Under the pieces are notes generated by a model, which worked only from the letters and a program-made list of their open reading frames with translations, made no database searches and was not told where the DNA came from. Of a DNA stretch of 64,000 bases, positions 17,578 to 30,624 are shown piece after piece. Every line of letters starts with the position of its first letter. The first letter of the stretch is position 1. Source of the stretch: UBA822 sp965249775 (GTDB lineage: Bacteria; Gemmatimonadota; Gemmatimonadetes; Longimicrobiales; Gaopeijiaceae); contig OZ252253.1 of NCBI GenBank assembly GCA_965249775.1, positions 620,001 to 684,000 of the forward strand, in the 5' to 3' direction. A program made the translations under genes and the position numbers.

Positions 17578-17928
17578 ATGGGATCCACAGCATGGTTCGG
17601 CACTGTGAATGAGGCGACCAACGGATACGACGATCTCACTCTGGGCGAGCGCCTGATGGTTGCACGAGAGCGGTGCGGCTTAACCAAGATTGCGGTTGCG
17701 AGGATCGTGCTGGATCCAGGAGAGGATAAGAACCCCCGTTCCCAGACGATCGGGGCCTGGGAACGGGAGTCGATGGGTCTCAGCCTCGTGAGCCTACGGC
17801 GCTTGACCGATCTCTATGAGAAGGTGGGCAGCATCAGTCCTTCTTGGGTTATTCTGGGCGACGGACCGATGATGAATCCTGGCTCTCCCCCGCTTGATGG
17901 TGTGCCGAAGCTGCCTACCGACGGGTGA
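17578..17928 (+). CDS. Small helix-turn-helix (XRE-like) protein
   Basis: A 116-residue protein. Residues 20-80 have the layout of a Cro/C1-type DNA-binding domain: LTLGERLMVARERCGLT, then IGAWERES, then LVSLRRLTDLYEKVGS. The loop DPGEDKNPRSQTIGAWE is longer than usual between helices 2 and 3. The tail (SWVILGDGPMMNPGSPP) matches the WLLxG end common in XRE proteins. Start choice is weak: TTG at 17575 and ATG at 17578 are adjacent and no good ribosome binding site is visible. It may control the divergent VCBS gene, whose upstream repeats lie about 200 bp away, but this is inference from position. Confidence 0.65.
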   Translation: MGSTAWFGTVNEATNGYDDLTLGERLMVARERCGLTKIAVARIVLDPGEDKNPRSQTIGAWERESMGLSLVSLRRLTDLYEKVGSISPSWVILGDGPMMNPGSPPLDGVPKLPTDG

Positions 17929-18343
17929 TCACTTGGATGATGCCGCCCATGTGACCCGTGCCGAAGAAGGTTGTGGCGTCTAGTGCGTTGAGGTATTCGA
18001 TCCGTTCGATGATGTTGGTCGAAATCCCGTATAGGCTCTCAAGGCTCCCGTATCGAAGGCGATCCACGTAGACCACGGGGTAAACCGGTCTCGGGTTACC
18101 GGGCGTGGCCTGAATGCGAGCACGGAGCCACCTCGGCCTGAGCAGCCGGACAACGCCGTAGGCGTCACCGTCCGGCGAGGAGAGGATCTGGTTCCGGGTG
18201 ATGTTTGTGCTCGACGACCTGCTTTGGGTCGGACCTCCGGCCGGTCCTCCGGTCGAGCCGCAGGCCGTGACGCCGACGAAGATCCCGACGAGCAGGAGGC
18301 TCGTAGTGATGGGGCGAACCCTCGGAACAACAGGTCGACTCAA
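17915..18343 (-). CDS. Lipoprotein with a stand-alone TonB-receptor plug-like domain
   Basis: A 142-residue protein with a lipobox signal (FVGVTACGS, C28). Its C-terminal half resembles the plug domain of TonB-dependent receptors: YPVVYVDRLRYGSLESLYGIS, then IERIEYLNALDATTFFGTGHMGGIIQVITRR. In full receptors this plug fills a 22-strand barrel, but here there is no barrel and the chain is lipid anchored. Similar short plug lipoproteins occur in Gemmatimonadota genomes in my recollection; their role is unknown. It overlaps the 3' end of the convergent HTH gene by 14 bases. Confidence 0.72.
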   Translation of the reverse strand: MSRPVVPRVRPITTSLLLVGIFVGVTACGSTGGPAGGPTQSRSSSTNITRNQILSSPDGDAYGVVRLLRPRWLRARIQATPGNPRPVYPVVYVDRLRYGSLESLYGISTNIIERIEYLNALDATTFFGTGHMGGIIQVITRR

Positions 18344-18525
18344 GGCGCCACTCCAGACGGACGTAACGATGTCTACCCTAATCTACGAGTAGTCGACCCG
18401 TTTGCCCATACAACCAGGGTATGACCAGACCTGTCTGCTGCGGCGGTCTCAGGGCCATGGCGTCCCTACGCGGCGCGTACAAAAATCTGTGGGCTGCGGA
18501 CAGCGCTTCGTCCATATTGGTAAGT

Positions 18526-18969
18526 ATGAAGTCTCGAACAGAATGCGATTCTCTCACACGGATGAAGCCGTGTGCAGACGGACCGCCGCGATGCGGTGGG
18601 TTCACGCTGATCGAGCTCTTGATCGTCACGGTCATCGTGGGCCTCCTAGCGGGAATAGCGCTTCCGGAGTTCGACGCGGTCCGTCAAAGGGCTTACAACG
18701 CAGCCGCTCTGGCTGATCTCACCAACGCCAACAAGGAGATCGAGCGCTTCTTCAACGACAATTTCAGATACCCGGCGGACGACGCCGAGCTCATCGCCGC
18801 GGGATACACACACACTCCCGGGGTTTCGTTCACGAGATTCCACATCAGGGATGGCGGCGATCCCGATGAGCGCGTCCATATGCACATCGAGCACGCGGCG
18901 TCGTTGCAGTACTATCACTACGAATATCCCAAGGGCTATTCGGGAGTGCCCGACCTCCGCTGGAAGTAG
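18526..18969 (+). CDS. Type IV prepilin-like (pseudopilin) protein
   Basis: A 147-residue protein with a class III signal: PPRCGG then FTLIELLIVTVIVGLLAGIALPEF. Prepilin peptidase would cut after G25, giving F at +1 and E at +5, both canonical. The mature part is short (about 122 residues) and has the YPADDAELIAAGYT motif typical of small type IV pilins and type II secretion pseudopilins. No other pilus genes are nearby, so it is an orphan subunit using machinery encoded elsewhere. The start is uncertain: ATG 18526 is taken, but ATG 18562 would give a shorter leader, and neither has a strong ribosome binding site. Confidence 0.8.
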   Translation: MKSRTECDSLTRMKPCADGPPRCGGFTLIELLIVTVIVGLLAGIALPEFDAVRQRAYNAAALADLTNANKEIERFFNDNFRYPADDAELIAAGYTHTPGVSFTRFHIRDGGDPDERVHMHIEHAASLQYYHYEYPKGYSGVPDLRWK

Positions 18970-18981
18970 TCGACCCCCAGA

Positions 18982-19359
18982 TCAGTTGGGATCCACGGAC
19001 ACATCCTCCACGATCCATCCAGTCTCAGCGGTGAACTGCGCTTGGCAAAGGACCGCGTCTGTGCTCCGGAAGTTGCCGTCGTCGAGCTCTACCACCAACC
19101 GCACGTCGTACTCGCCACCCTGCAGGTACTCGGATCGTCCGGGGTCCACGAGAGAGGGATCCCGGGCCGCCAGTTGAGACTGGACCGCGTCACGACAGAT
19201 GCGGATCGCCTCTTCCGGGGAGTGAAGGGCTTCGACTTCGGGATCGGGACCGGCCTCACGAGTCGCAGCGCGCCACAGGTTGAGCCCCACCAGCACGGCC
19301 AGGGCAAAGATGGCCTTGCCCATCCAGCCTCGAGAGGCACCCTGGCCACCGCCTAACAT
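18982..19359 (-). CDS. Small membrane-anchored protein of unknown function
   Basis: A 125-residue protein I do not recognise. Residues 13-30 are a membrane anchor (MGKAIFALAVLVGLNLW). The remainder (EEAIRICRDAVQSQLAARDP, YDVRLVVELDDGNFRSTDAVLCQAQF) has two cysteines (ICRD and LCQA) about 50 residues apart that could form a disulfide in the periplasm. It is convergent with the prepilin gene. Confidence 0.6.
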   Translation of the reverse strand: MLGGGQGASRGWMGKAIFALAVLVGLNLWRAATREAGPDPEVEALHSPEEAIRICRDAVQSQLAARDPSLVDPGRSEYLQGGEYDVRLVVELDDGNFRSTDAVLCQAQFTAETGWIVEDVSVDPN

Positions 19360-19584
19360 GCTCTGTGACCGAGCCTGAGGGGCCGACGCCGCCCCGTAAG
19401 TAGGGCACTCCCGCGAGCGTCATCGTACTTTCGCTTGCAGGCTGGACAGGTTGCTAGCGGCAACGGTCTCCATTGGGGTTCGGGGGGTGGCCCACAACCT
19501 GCCAGGGTCGGGGTGTGGGGGCAAGCAAAGCACGCTTTACGCGCTTCCACCTACCCTTTAGCTTTCGGCCCGAGTTCCATCGAT

Positions 19585-19659
19585 GGTGGGCGTAGCTCAG
19601 TCGGTTAGAGCGCCGGATTGTGGTTCCGGAGGTCGCCGGTTCGATTCCGGTCGTCCACC
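19585..19659 (+). tRNA. tRNA-His (anticodon GTG)
   Basis: The cloverleaf is complete: acceptor GTGGGCG/CGTCCAC with one G-T pair, anticodon stem CCGGA/TCCGG with anticodon GTG, T-arm CCGG TTCGATT CCGG. The extra G at 19585 opposite discriminator C at 19659 is the G-1 that identifies histidine tRNA. CCA is not encoded. Confidence 0.96.
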
Positions 19660-19729
19660 CTTTTGAGAAGAGATTTTCGAGCCTCGCGGGCCACTTTTCG
19701 GGACTTTTTTCAACTGGATCTCGGGGTTG

Positions 19730-19758
19730 TTGACACCCCCAGAACTCCCTTGTATTCT
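19730..19758 (+). promoter_or_regulatory. rRNA operon promoter (sigma-70 type)
   Basis: A consensus -35 TTGACA (19730-19735), a 17-bp spacer and -10 TATTCT (19753-19758), 270 bases before the 16S gene. This is the best housekeeping promoter match noticed in the window. Confidence 0.85.
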
Positions 19759-19863
19759 TTACTCCTTCGCAGCGAGCCGGCGTAGGTCGCCCGGCCCGCT
19801 GTTTTTGCTCGCGAGGACGTCAACGTCCTCCGGCATCACGCCCTCCTTGCGGAGGCGTGTCAA

Positions 19864-19877
19864 GCTGTTTGAAAACT
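19864..19877 (+). promoter_or_regulatory. boxA antitermination element in the rrn leader
   Basis: GCTGTTTGAAAACT resembles boxA (GCTCTTTGAAAACT in many bacteria), where NusB/S10 bind to prevent premature termination of rRNA transcripts. A second copy is in the 16S-23S spacer. Confidence 0.6.
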
Positions 19878-19900
19878 GAGGTCTTGAGGTAGTGAGCGGG
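19874..19900 (+). other. 5' strand of the pre-16S processing stem
   Basis: These 27 bases pair with 21639-21665 in the spacer: 24 Watson-Crick pairs, two G-U pairs and one mismatch. Flanking the 16S gene on both sides, this forms the long stem normally cut by RNase III. Confidence 0.75.
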
Positions 19901-20027
19901 CCCACAAGATAGGCGAGCACTACGTCTCGCTTATTTCGCACCTCGAGTGCGAGTGGGTTTAAAACGTAGATTCCGAACGGACGATCTACGGATCGGCGTT
20001 CAAAGAGCTGACAAGCTTTTCTTTTTT

Positions 20028-25277
<5,250 letters not shown>

Positions 25278-25430
25278 AGTTTTTTCTTTCCTCACTTCAA
25301 ACTGACACACGCTTGGACATGAGTTGGACGGTTTTTCAAGGTCTGCCTATTCTTCTCTCTACCCTTTGTTTTGTGTTGTACAATTGTACATGTCGGACGG
25401 AGGCTTTTTCCGCGGCCTCTATCGGTTTGT

Positions 25431-25548
25431 TGCTGGTGGTCTTAGCGCAGAGGGTACACCCGTTCCCATCCCGAACACGGTCGTTAAGCTCTGCCGCGCG
25501 GATGGTACTGCCGGGGGGACCCGGTGGGAGAGTACGTCGCCGCCAGCT
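25431..25548 (+). rRNA. 5S ribosomal RNA
   Basis: About 118 nt; terminal stem GCTGGTGG / CCGCCAGC and the conserved loop region CCCGTTCCCATCCCGAACAC, ending GGGAGAGTACGTCGCCGCCA. It lies 150 bases after the 23S gene and directly before a strong terminator. Confidence 0.95.
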
Positions 25549-25556
25549 TCTCTGTC

Positions 25557-25590
25557 GGGCCCACCCTGTTGGGGTGGGCCCTTCTTTTTT
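25557..25590 (+). terminator. rRNA operon terminator
   Basis: GGGCCCACCC / GGGTGGGCCC stem with a short loop, then TTCTTTTTT. It closes the rRNA operon. Confidence 0.93.
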
Positions 25591-25894
25591 GTTCGGAAAT
25601 CGGGATGAGGTGGCCACGTACTCTCCCATGCGTCTCACGCCGTCCCGGGGGGACCCGCGGGAGAGTAGGTGGGCGAGCTTCGCTCGCCCGTCTCGGCCCC
25701 GGTGGGGCCTCGGCTCGCCGCGGGCTGCCGAGTCCACTTCCTGGAGATCGCCACACATGCCTTGTCGGTTGGTTCAAGGCGTGGCGCCGCCGCGGCGGTA
25801 GCCGGACCTGTCGGGCTCTCGGGGGCGCCCATACGTTGCATCCGCGGGGCGGATCCGACCTAAGAACGCTGGAGGATTCGCAGTACAATTAGGA
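25591..25894. other. Spacer with 5S-derived fragments between the rRNA operon and the mobile island
   Basis: No credible gene. At 25616-25628 there is an inverted copy of the 13 bases TGGGAGAGTACGT from the 3' part of 5S. At 25644-25670 there is a direct, slightly altered copy of the 5S segment at 25511-25537. These look like debris of an additional 5S copy. Downstream, 25670-25880 is GC-rich and shows nothing recognisable. Confidence 0.5.
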
Positions 25895-26032
25895 GTTGAA
25901 CTAAACCGCTACGCGGTGGGTGGTGTTGGCTACCGGGCGGGTCGTGGTTCCCGCGTGTGAGTAGGGCCAAGGTCCCGAGGACCGGGCGAGTAGGTTGCGA
26001 GTCCCAACGCAACCCCGTCCAGGAGGGACCCG

Positions 26033-26887
26033 ATGAGCGAGCTACGCCGGAAGATGCTGACGGATCTGCGGATCCGGAACTATGCGGAGCGGACGCAGGA
26101 GATCTACATCACGCGTGTTGCCGAGATGGGGCGCCACTTTGGGCGTTCTCCGGCAGATCTGAGCGCAGAGGAGGTACGCGAGTACCTGCGCTACCTGACC
26201 GAGGAGCGGAAGGTCTCACGCTCGGAGTTTGCTCAGACGGTGGGAGGGCTCCGATTCTTGTACCGGTTCACGCTGCAACGGCCGGAGATGGTGCCGCAGA
26301 TCCCGTACCCTCGCCTGAAGAGACGCCACCCGGTGGTTCTGAGTCCCGGGGAGGTGGCTCGTCTTCTGAAGGCGATCCGGAACCGGAAGCATCGAACGGT
26401 GGCGCTCGTGCTGTACGGGGCGGGGCTGCGGATCAGCGAGGCGCTGGCGCTCGAGCTGCGCGACATCGACTCACAGCGAATGGTGATCACGGTTCGGCAC
26501 GGCAAGGGCGACGCCGACCGGCAGGTCGCGTTGTCAGAGGTCCTACTCGAAGCGCTCCGTACGTACTGGCTGGCCTATCGGCCCGCGCGTTGCCTGTTTC
26601 CTGGAGGAGATCCAGAGAAGCCGATGGTGAGCTCGACGATCCAGCGTGCCCTGAAGGCGGCACGCGTTAGGGCGGGGATCGCGAAGCCGGCAGGCCCACA
26701 CGTTCTGCGCCACAGCTACGCGACGCACCTAATGGAGGCGGGCACGGACCTGCGCGTGATCCAGACGCTGCTCGGTCATCGCTCGCTCAGGACCACGCAG
26801 ATCTATACCCATGTGGCGACGGAGCGACTGCGAAGCACCAGGAGTCCCTTGGACGCGTTGAGCGGAGTGCTTACGAGCACCGAGTAG
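26033..26887 (+). CDS. Tyrosine recombinase/integrase (XerC/D-like), copy A
   Basis: A 284-residue site-specific recombinase. The N-terminal SAM-like domain (residues 1-95, RNYAERTQEIYITRVAEMGRHF) is followed by the catalytic domain. Catalytic residues are visible: Arg in GAGLRISEALAL, the HxxR pair in HVLRHSYATHL, His in LLGHRSL and the nucleophile Tyr in TTQIYTHV. It lacks the extra helix expected in integron integrases, so it is not an IntI by this reading. Its stop is immediately followed by the GTG start of the IS91-type transposase, so both are expressed together. A good ribosome binding site (GGAGGGA) precedes the ATG. Tyrosine recombinases next to IS91-type transposases are known in other genomes; their contribution to movement is unclear. 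Confidence 0.92.
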   Translation: MSELRRKMLTDLRIRNYAERTQEIYITRVAEMGRHFGRSPADLSAEEVREYLRYLTEERKVSRSEFAQTVGGLRFLYRFTLQRPEMVPQIPYPRLKRRHPVVLSPGEVARLLKAIRNRKHRTVALVLYGAGLRISEALALELRDIDSQRMVITVRHGKGDADRQVALSEVLLEALRTYWLAYRPARCLFPGGDPEKPMVSSTIQRALKAARVRAGIAKPAGPHVLRHSYATHLMEAGTDLRVIQTLLGHRSLRTTQIYTHVATERLRSTRSPLDALSGVLTSTE

Positions 26888-28096
26888 GTGCCCGAGCGAC
26901 CTCGGCACGAGGTCGCGGAGATCTTCAAACGCCACCTGGGAAGTGAAGCCCAGCGTAGCCGTCCGCCATGGAGCTGGGAGCAGCGAGCGGTCGTCGAGCG
27001 GATCACCGCGTGCCGGACGGCGCGGTTGGGTGGCCACATCGACGCGTGCGACGCCTGCGGACACCAAAGGATCTCCTACAACTCGTGCAGGAACCGCCAC
27101 TGTCCGAAGTGTCAGGGCAGCGCCCAGGTAGCCTGGCTCGAAGCACGCCAGGCCGACGTGTTGCCCGTGCCCTACGCTCACGTGGTCTTCACGATACCAC
27201 GGGTTCTCGCACCGCTCGCGCTTCAGAACCCGAAGGTCGTCTACGATCTTCTGCTCCGCACCTCGGCCCGGACGCTTCAGGAGATCGCCAACAACCCGAA
27301 GCATCTCGGCGCCAGGCTCGGGTTCTTCGCCATCCTACATACCTGGGGCCAGACGCTCATCCATCACCCGCACGTACACTGTGTGGTGCCGGCGGGTGGA
27401 CTGGCCGAAGATAGACGCACGTGGCGTGCGTGTCGGCCCGGCTTCTTCCTGCCCGTCCGCGTGTTGAGCCGGCTCTTCCGCGGCAAGTTCCTGGCCGGGC
27501 TCCATGAAGCGTTCCGTGAGGACCGCATCGAGCTGCACGGCCGCCTCGCTCGCTACCGAAGTTCGTCTGCGTTCGGCCGCTATCTCCATGAGGCATGCCG
27601 CACCGAATGGGTGGTCTATGCCAAGCCACCCTTCGAGCGCCCCGAACGCGTGCTCGAGTATCTGGCCCGCTACACCCACCGCATCGCGATCTCGAACCAC
27701 CGGCTGCTCCACGTCGATGACGAGGTCGTGAGCCTCCGCTACAAGGACTACCGCAGTCGCCGGTCCCGCTCCCTCACGCTCCCGCTCGGTGAGTTCACCC
27801 GCCGCTTCCTGCTGCACGTCCTCCCCAAGGGCTTCGTCCGTATCCGCCACTACGGGTTCCTCGCCAACAGTGGCCGCGCACGACTACTCGCGTGCTGCCG
27901 TGGCGCCCTCGGCCAGCCCGAAGATAGGCAGTTCGAGCAAGTGTCCGGGCGAAGCGAGGACAACGGACCCTTCCTCGAGCTTCTGCCCCAGAGCTTGCGC
28001 CTCTGCCCCCACTGTGGACGCGGTCCGATGCGGTGCATCGAGGTACTCGGACGCCCACCGCCCAGCCATCACCAGTCCCGTCGTGCCACAGCCTAA
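26888..28096 (+). CDS. IS91-family HUH transposase, copy A
   Basis: A 402-residue rolling-circle transposase. The N-terminal zinc ribbon is visible as CDAC (C54, C57), C67 and CPKC (C72, C75). The HUH metal-binding motif is HVH at residues 162-164 (HHPHVHCVVPAGG). The catalytic tyrosines fit YLARYTHRIAISN, where two Tyr are four residues apart (Y2 type). HUH transposases nick one strand at the origin end and move by a single-stranded intermediate. The GTG start directly follows the recombinase stop. The protein is identical in both copies, so both are probably functional or very recently duplicated. Confidence 0.93.
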   Translation: MPERPRHEVAEIFKRHLGSEAQRSRPPWSWEQRAVVERITACRTARLGGHIDACDACGHQRISYNSCRNRHCPKCQGSAQVAWLEARQADVLPVPYAHVVFTIPRVLAPLALQNPKVVYDLLLRTSARTLQEIANNPKHLGARLGFFAILHTWGQTLIHHPHVHCVVPAGGLAEDRRTWRACRPGFFLPVRVLSRLFRGKFLAGLHEAFREDRIELHGRLARYRSSSAFGRYLHEACRTEWVVYAKPPFERPERVLEYLARYTHRIAISNHRLLHVDDEVVSLRYKDYRSRRSRSLTLPLGEFTRRFLLHVLPKGFVRIRHYGFLANSGRARLLACCRGALGQPEDRQFEQVSGRSEDNGPFLELLPQSLRLCPHCGRGPMRCIEVLGRPPPSHHQSRRATA

Positions 28097-28301
28097 TCGA
28101 ATGGCCTCGCCCGAGCGGGGTCCTGCACCCGTCTGTGCCTGTGTCGACCTTGGCCACCCGCCATCCTTCTCGCCGTTCCCCGACACGGACTCTGCCTTCT
28201 GTTCCCCGCACTCGTGCAGTGCGAGCTCCGCGGGCCGCTCCCGCCGCCTCAACCCCCGGGCTCCTCAATCTCCATAGCCCCACCCACCGCGTAGCGGCTC
28301 A

Positions 28302-28389
28302 GCTCAACTGATCGTTGCCACACTCCCTTGACTCTCGCATCGTCAACCCACCGCGCTTAGAGTGTGGAAACAATCCTTAATCGTTAGAC
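28302..28389 (+). repeat. attC-like recombination site at the right end of copy A
   Basis: Eighty-eight bases from GCTCAAC (fits RYYYAAC) to GTTAGAC (fits GTTRRRY). In between lie the complementary boxes CCACACTC (28318-28325) and GAGTGTGG and a GC-rich apical part, with unequal unpaired bases on one side, as in folded single-stranded attC sites. The same site is repeated at 34777-34864. Confidence 0.6.
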
Positions 28390-28467
28390 GGCAACACAGT
28401 TGGGAAGAGGGAGGCGCGCCTGCTTGATCACGCCCTTGCGGTAGCGTTTGCGATCGGTTTTCCACTG

Positions 28468-29127
28468 GTGGCAGTTCCACTCTATTCACGACGCCGACCC
28501 GCCTTACGCGCGGGGGATCTTTTGATCCGGCGCCGGGAGTATCTGGAAACGATCGGCTGGCTCACCTCGATGGGGGTCGCGTCGATCATCGTGTGGCTGG
28601 TTTCAGATCGCGACTTCGCTATGCTTGGCTTGGGGTTTGACGCCACCTGGCAACAAATGGTCTCCCTGGCCCTGGCCACGACCTTCAGCGCCCTTCTCTT
28701 CAAGCAAGTCCTCGGAGTGAGTCGAGATCGAGATCCGGCTGTGCAAGCTGCGGCGCGGAAGGCGCTGGAACCTGTCCGGGAGTTCATGCCGACGACGCGT
28801 CACGAGGCGCGACTCTTCCGAGGCGTCTCAATCTCCGCCGGAGTGGGTGAGGAGATCTACTACCGAGGCTTCCTCTTGTGGTATCTCACTCAGTCCATGT
28901 CGCTGCTCTGGGCGATTGCTGCGACCTCCGCGCTCTTTGGCCTCGCTCACGTCATGCACGGGGTCCAGGCAACACTTCGTTCAACGGCCATGGGGGTTCT
29001 GCTTGCCGGACTCTATGTGTTCAGTGGAACGTTATGGGCATCAATGCTTCTGCACACGGCGGTCGATCTCAGCAGCGGGGAAACGGCAACAGTGGCTTTT
29101 TCCGATTCGTCGACGGTTGCCGTCTAA
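28468..29127 (+). CDS. CPBP-family intramembrane protease in a cassette-like unit
   Basis: A 219-residue membrane protein with CPBP (CAAX protease/bacteriocin-processing) motifs: GEEIYYRGF (E128, E129, R133), FGLAHVMHG (H161) and LLHTAVDL (H196, D200). This family includes prenyl-protein proteases and bacteriocin self-immunity proteins; the substrate here is unknown. The GTG start is the first conventional codon. The frame, however, stays open upstream and encodes another hydrophobic stretch (LLDHALAVAFAIGFPLVA) from a CTG at 28420, with GAGGGAGG about six bases before it, so the true start may be that CTG. The stop codon TAA lies inside GTCTAAC, the right core of the unit. The unit starts with GTTAGACGGCAAC and ends with its exact inverse, as integron cassettes do. 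Confidence 0.85.
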   Translation: MAVPLYSRRRPALRAGDLLIRRREYLETIGWLTSMGVASIIVWLVSDRDFAMLGLGFDATWQQMVSLALATTFSALLFKQVLGVSRDRDPAVQAAARKALEPVREFMPTTRHEARLFRGVSISAGVGEEIYYRGFLLWYLTQSMSLLWAIAATSALFGLAHVMHGVQATLRSTAMGVLLAGLYVFSGTLWASMLLHTAVDLSSGETATVAFSDSSTVAV

Positions 29128-29289
29128 CACTTATCAGGCCCCCGGAGTCAAGAGCGCGCATGTCCCCCGACGCGCCGCGAAGCGGCGCGTTAAGCGAAGT
29201 GAGCATCGGTCGCCGAGTCCTCTGACTTGGTTTCCGTAGGCAGGTGCGAGCGTAGTGAGCTCTGCACCAAACACTTATCGAGGTTAGAC
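29122..29289 (+). repeat. Putative long attC site of the CPBP cassette
   Basis: Starts GTCTAAC (29122-29128), ends GTTAGAC (29283-29289), 168 bp, with a strong inner hairpin ACGCGCCGC-GAA-GCGGCGCGT and TTAAGCG as in classic attC sites. It is longer than typical. The ACTTATC next to the left core recurs as a direct repeat near the right core. Confidence 0.5.
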
Positions 29290-29587
29290 CGCCGGATCTC
29301 CCTCGAGGCGAGCTCGAAGGCGGCGGAGCAGGAGCTTGGTGTCCGCTCCTGCGACCTAGAAATTCATCTGTGCCCTCGTGCCGTCCGACTCCATTCAAGG
29401 TGAGCAGGCTGAGGCCGTCGTGATAGGCCGGGCCAGTTAGCTCCGGGCTCGGGTGAGGGGCAGAGTCCTGAGTGAGACCGATTGCGATATGTGGGGAGCG
29501 GGAGGAGGCGTCCAATCAAGTGAAGCGGCTGTCAGGCATCCAGTGCCCGCTCGAGTTAGACATCAGGTTCGCGACCTCCCCTCCCCG
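29290..29587. other. Gene-less stretch with a further GTTAGAC core, next to an IS110-type gene
   Basis: No convincing ORF. The sequence begins directly after one GTTAGAC core and contains another at 29555-29561 (preceded by CCCGCTCGA). It may be a decayed or gene-free cassette cut short by the transposase gene remnant that follows. Confidence 0.35.
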
Positions 29588-30624
29588 TCAGGTGCGTGTA
29601 TAGAAGCGTTCGGTGTCGAATGCCTCCCGGTTCTTGAGCATGAAGTAGGTGGCGCGTCCGATGCGAGCCGCGAGGATGCTGAGCGCCTTGCCCTTGCCGT
29701 GGCGGCGCGCGAGCCTCTTGAGATGAGCCTGGCCGCGGACGTTGTCGCGTAGGAAGAGGACAGCGGCCTCACTGAACGCCCACTTGAGGTGTGCGTTGCC
29801 GATCTTGGCTCCTCCGCTGCCGACTCGCTTGCCTGCACTGCGGTGCTCAGGCTTGGCGAGTCGACAGTAGGAGCTGAAGTGCTGAAGCGAGCGATGTCGT
29901 GGATCTCATAGAGCAGCGTTAGCGCCAGGATCCGGCCGATGCCGGGGATGGTTCGCAGCCGCTCCAGCGTGTCGGAGTCGTGGACACGGGCTTCTTCTTC
30001 GACCGTACGCTCGAGTTCTCGGATCACGGGGTCGTAGCGATCGGCCAGGGCGAGGTCCGCCTCGATGGTCCTCTGGATCATGGGATCGTCGAACGCCTGG
30101 GCCAGTCCCTCTCGGTTCTTCTTATACAGGAGCTGACCCGAGGGCCGAGGCAGGTTGTACTGGTGAAAGGTGTTGCGGACGTGGGCGAGGAGCTCGCCGC
30201 GCTTGCGTACGAAGTAGAGTCGGCGCCGGAGCACGTCGCGCGTGGCGCGCATCCCAGGTGGATAGACGTAGGCTATCGGAAAAGCGCCGCCACGCATCAG
30301 CACCGCCGTCTTATGCGAGTCGATGTGGTCGTTCTTGGCCTTGGCCCCATGGATTGCCTTCATGTAGAGCGCATGGCCGAGCACGAAGGGGATCTGCTCG
30401 CGAGCACACAGATCGGCGAGCCAGTACCAGCAGAAGATGCACTCGCTGCCCACGACGAGGTCTGAGCGGTAGGGCTCGAGGGCGCGAAGCAGTGCCTCGC
30501 GCTCACAGCGTAGCCTCTTGTGCAGTCGTATCTTGCCTTGGCAATCCACGATGCAGACGTAGAGCCTGCGAGCGTGAAGGTCGATGCCACAGTAGTATCG
30601 ATGCTGGCCGGTGTAGAAGCGCAT
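29588..30624 (-). pseudogene. IS110-family transposase, frameshifted
   Basis: The N-terminal part is a RuvC-like DEDD transposase: GIDLHARRLYVCIVD, GSECIFCWYWLADLC and KAKNDHIDSHKTA carry the acidic residues. The central LRTIPGIGRILALTLLYEIHDIARF is the helix-hairpin part. The frame then breaks near 29880: after the shift the expected C-terminus continues as HFSSYCRLAKPEHRSAGK, GGAKIGNAHLKWAFSEA and RATYFMLKNREAFDTERF, ending with TGA at 29588. Comparison with the family suggests a small deletion of about ten bases at the break. The catalytic serine of the C-terminal Tnp20 domain would lie in the displaced part, so the copy is probably dead. Confidence 0.85.

Larger units (their letters stand above)
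25895..28389 (+). mobile_element. IS91-like element with tyrosine recombinase, copy A, attC-like boundaries
   Basis: This 2,495-bp unit recurs at 32370-34864 (offset 6,475); the only difference noticed is A/G at 27892/34367. It has inverted end repeats of 29 bp (25895-25923 and 28280-28308) with 3 mismatches. The left end starts GTTGAAC and the right repeat ends GCTCAAC. These fit the integron cores GTTRRRY and RYYYAAC and are complementary at 6 of 7 positions. The shared sequence runs 81 bp further, through a CCACACTC/GAGTGTGG stem, to GTTAGAC, exactly where a neighbouring cassette would start. It therefore looks either like a transposable element carried as an integron-type cassette or like an IS91-type element whose origin end contains an attC-like structure. 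Confidence 0.8.

Noticed and set aside
19353..19550. Minus-strand 65-codon ORF before tRNA-His
   Set aside because: It has a CxxC-like look (ATCPACKRKYDD) but no ribosome binding site and lies in a promoter-like spacer; too weak to call.
26033..26887. Tyrosine recombinase as an integron integrase (IntI)
   Set aside because: At 284 residues it lacks the additional helix segment expected between the catalytic boxes of IntI and looks XerC/D-like. Without IntI, the cassette-like units are treated as an integrase-less cluster.
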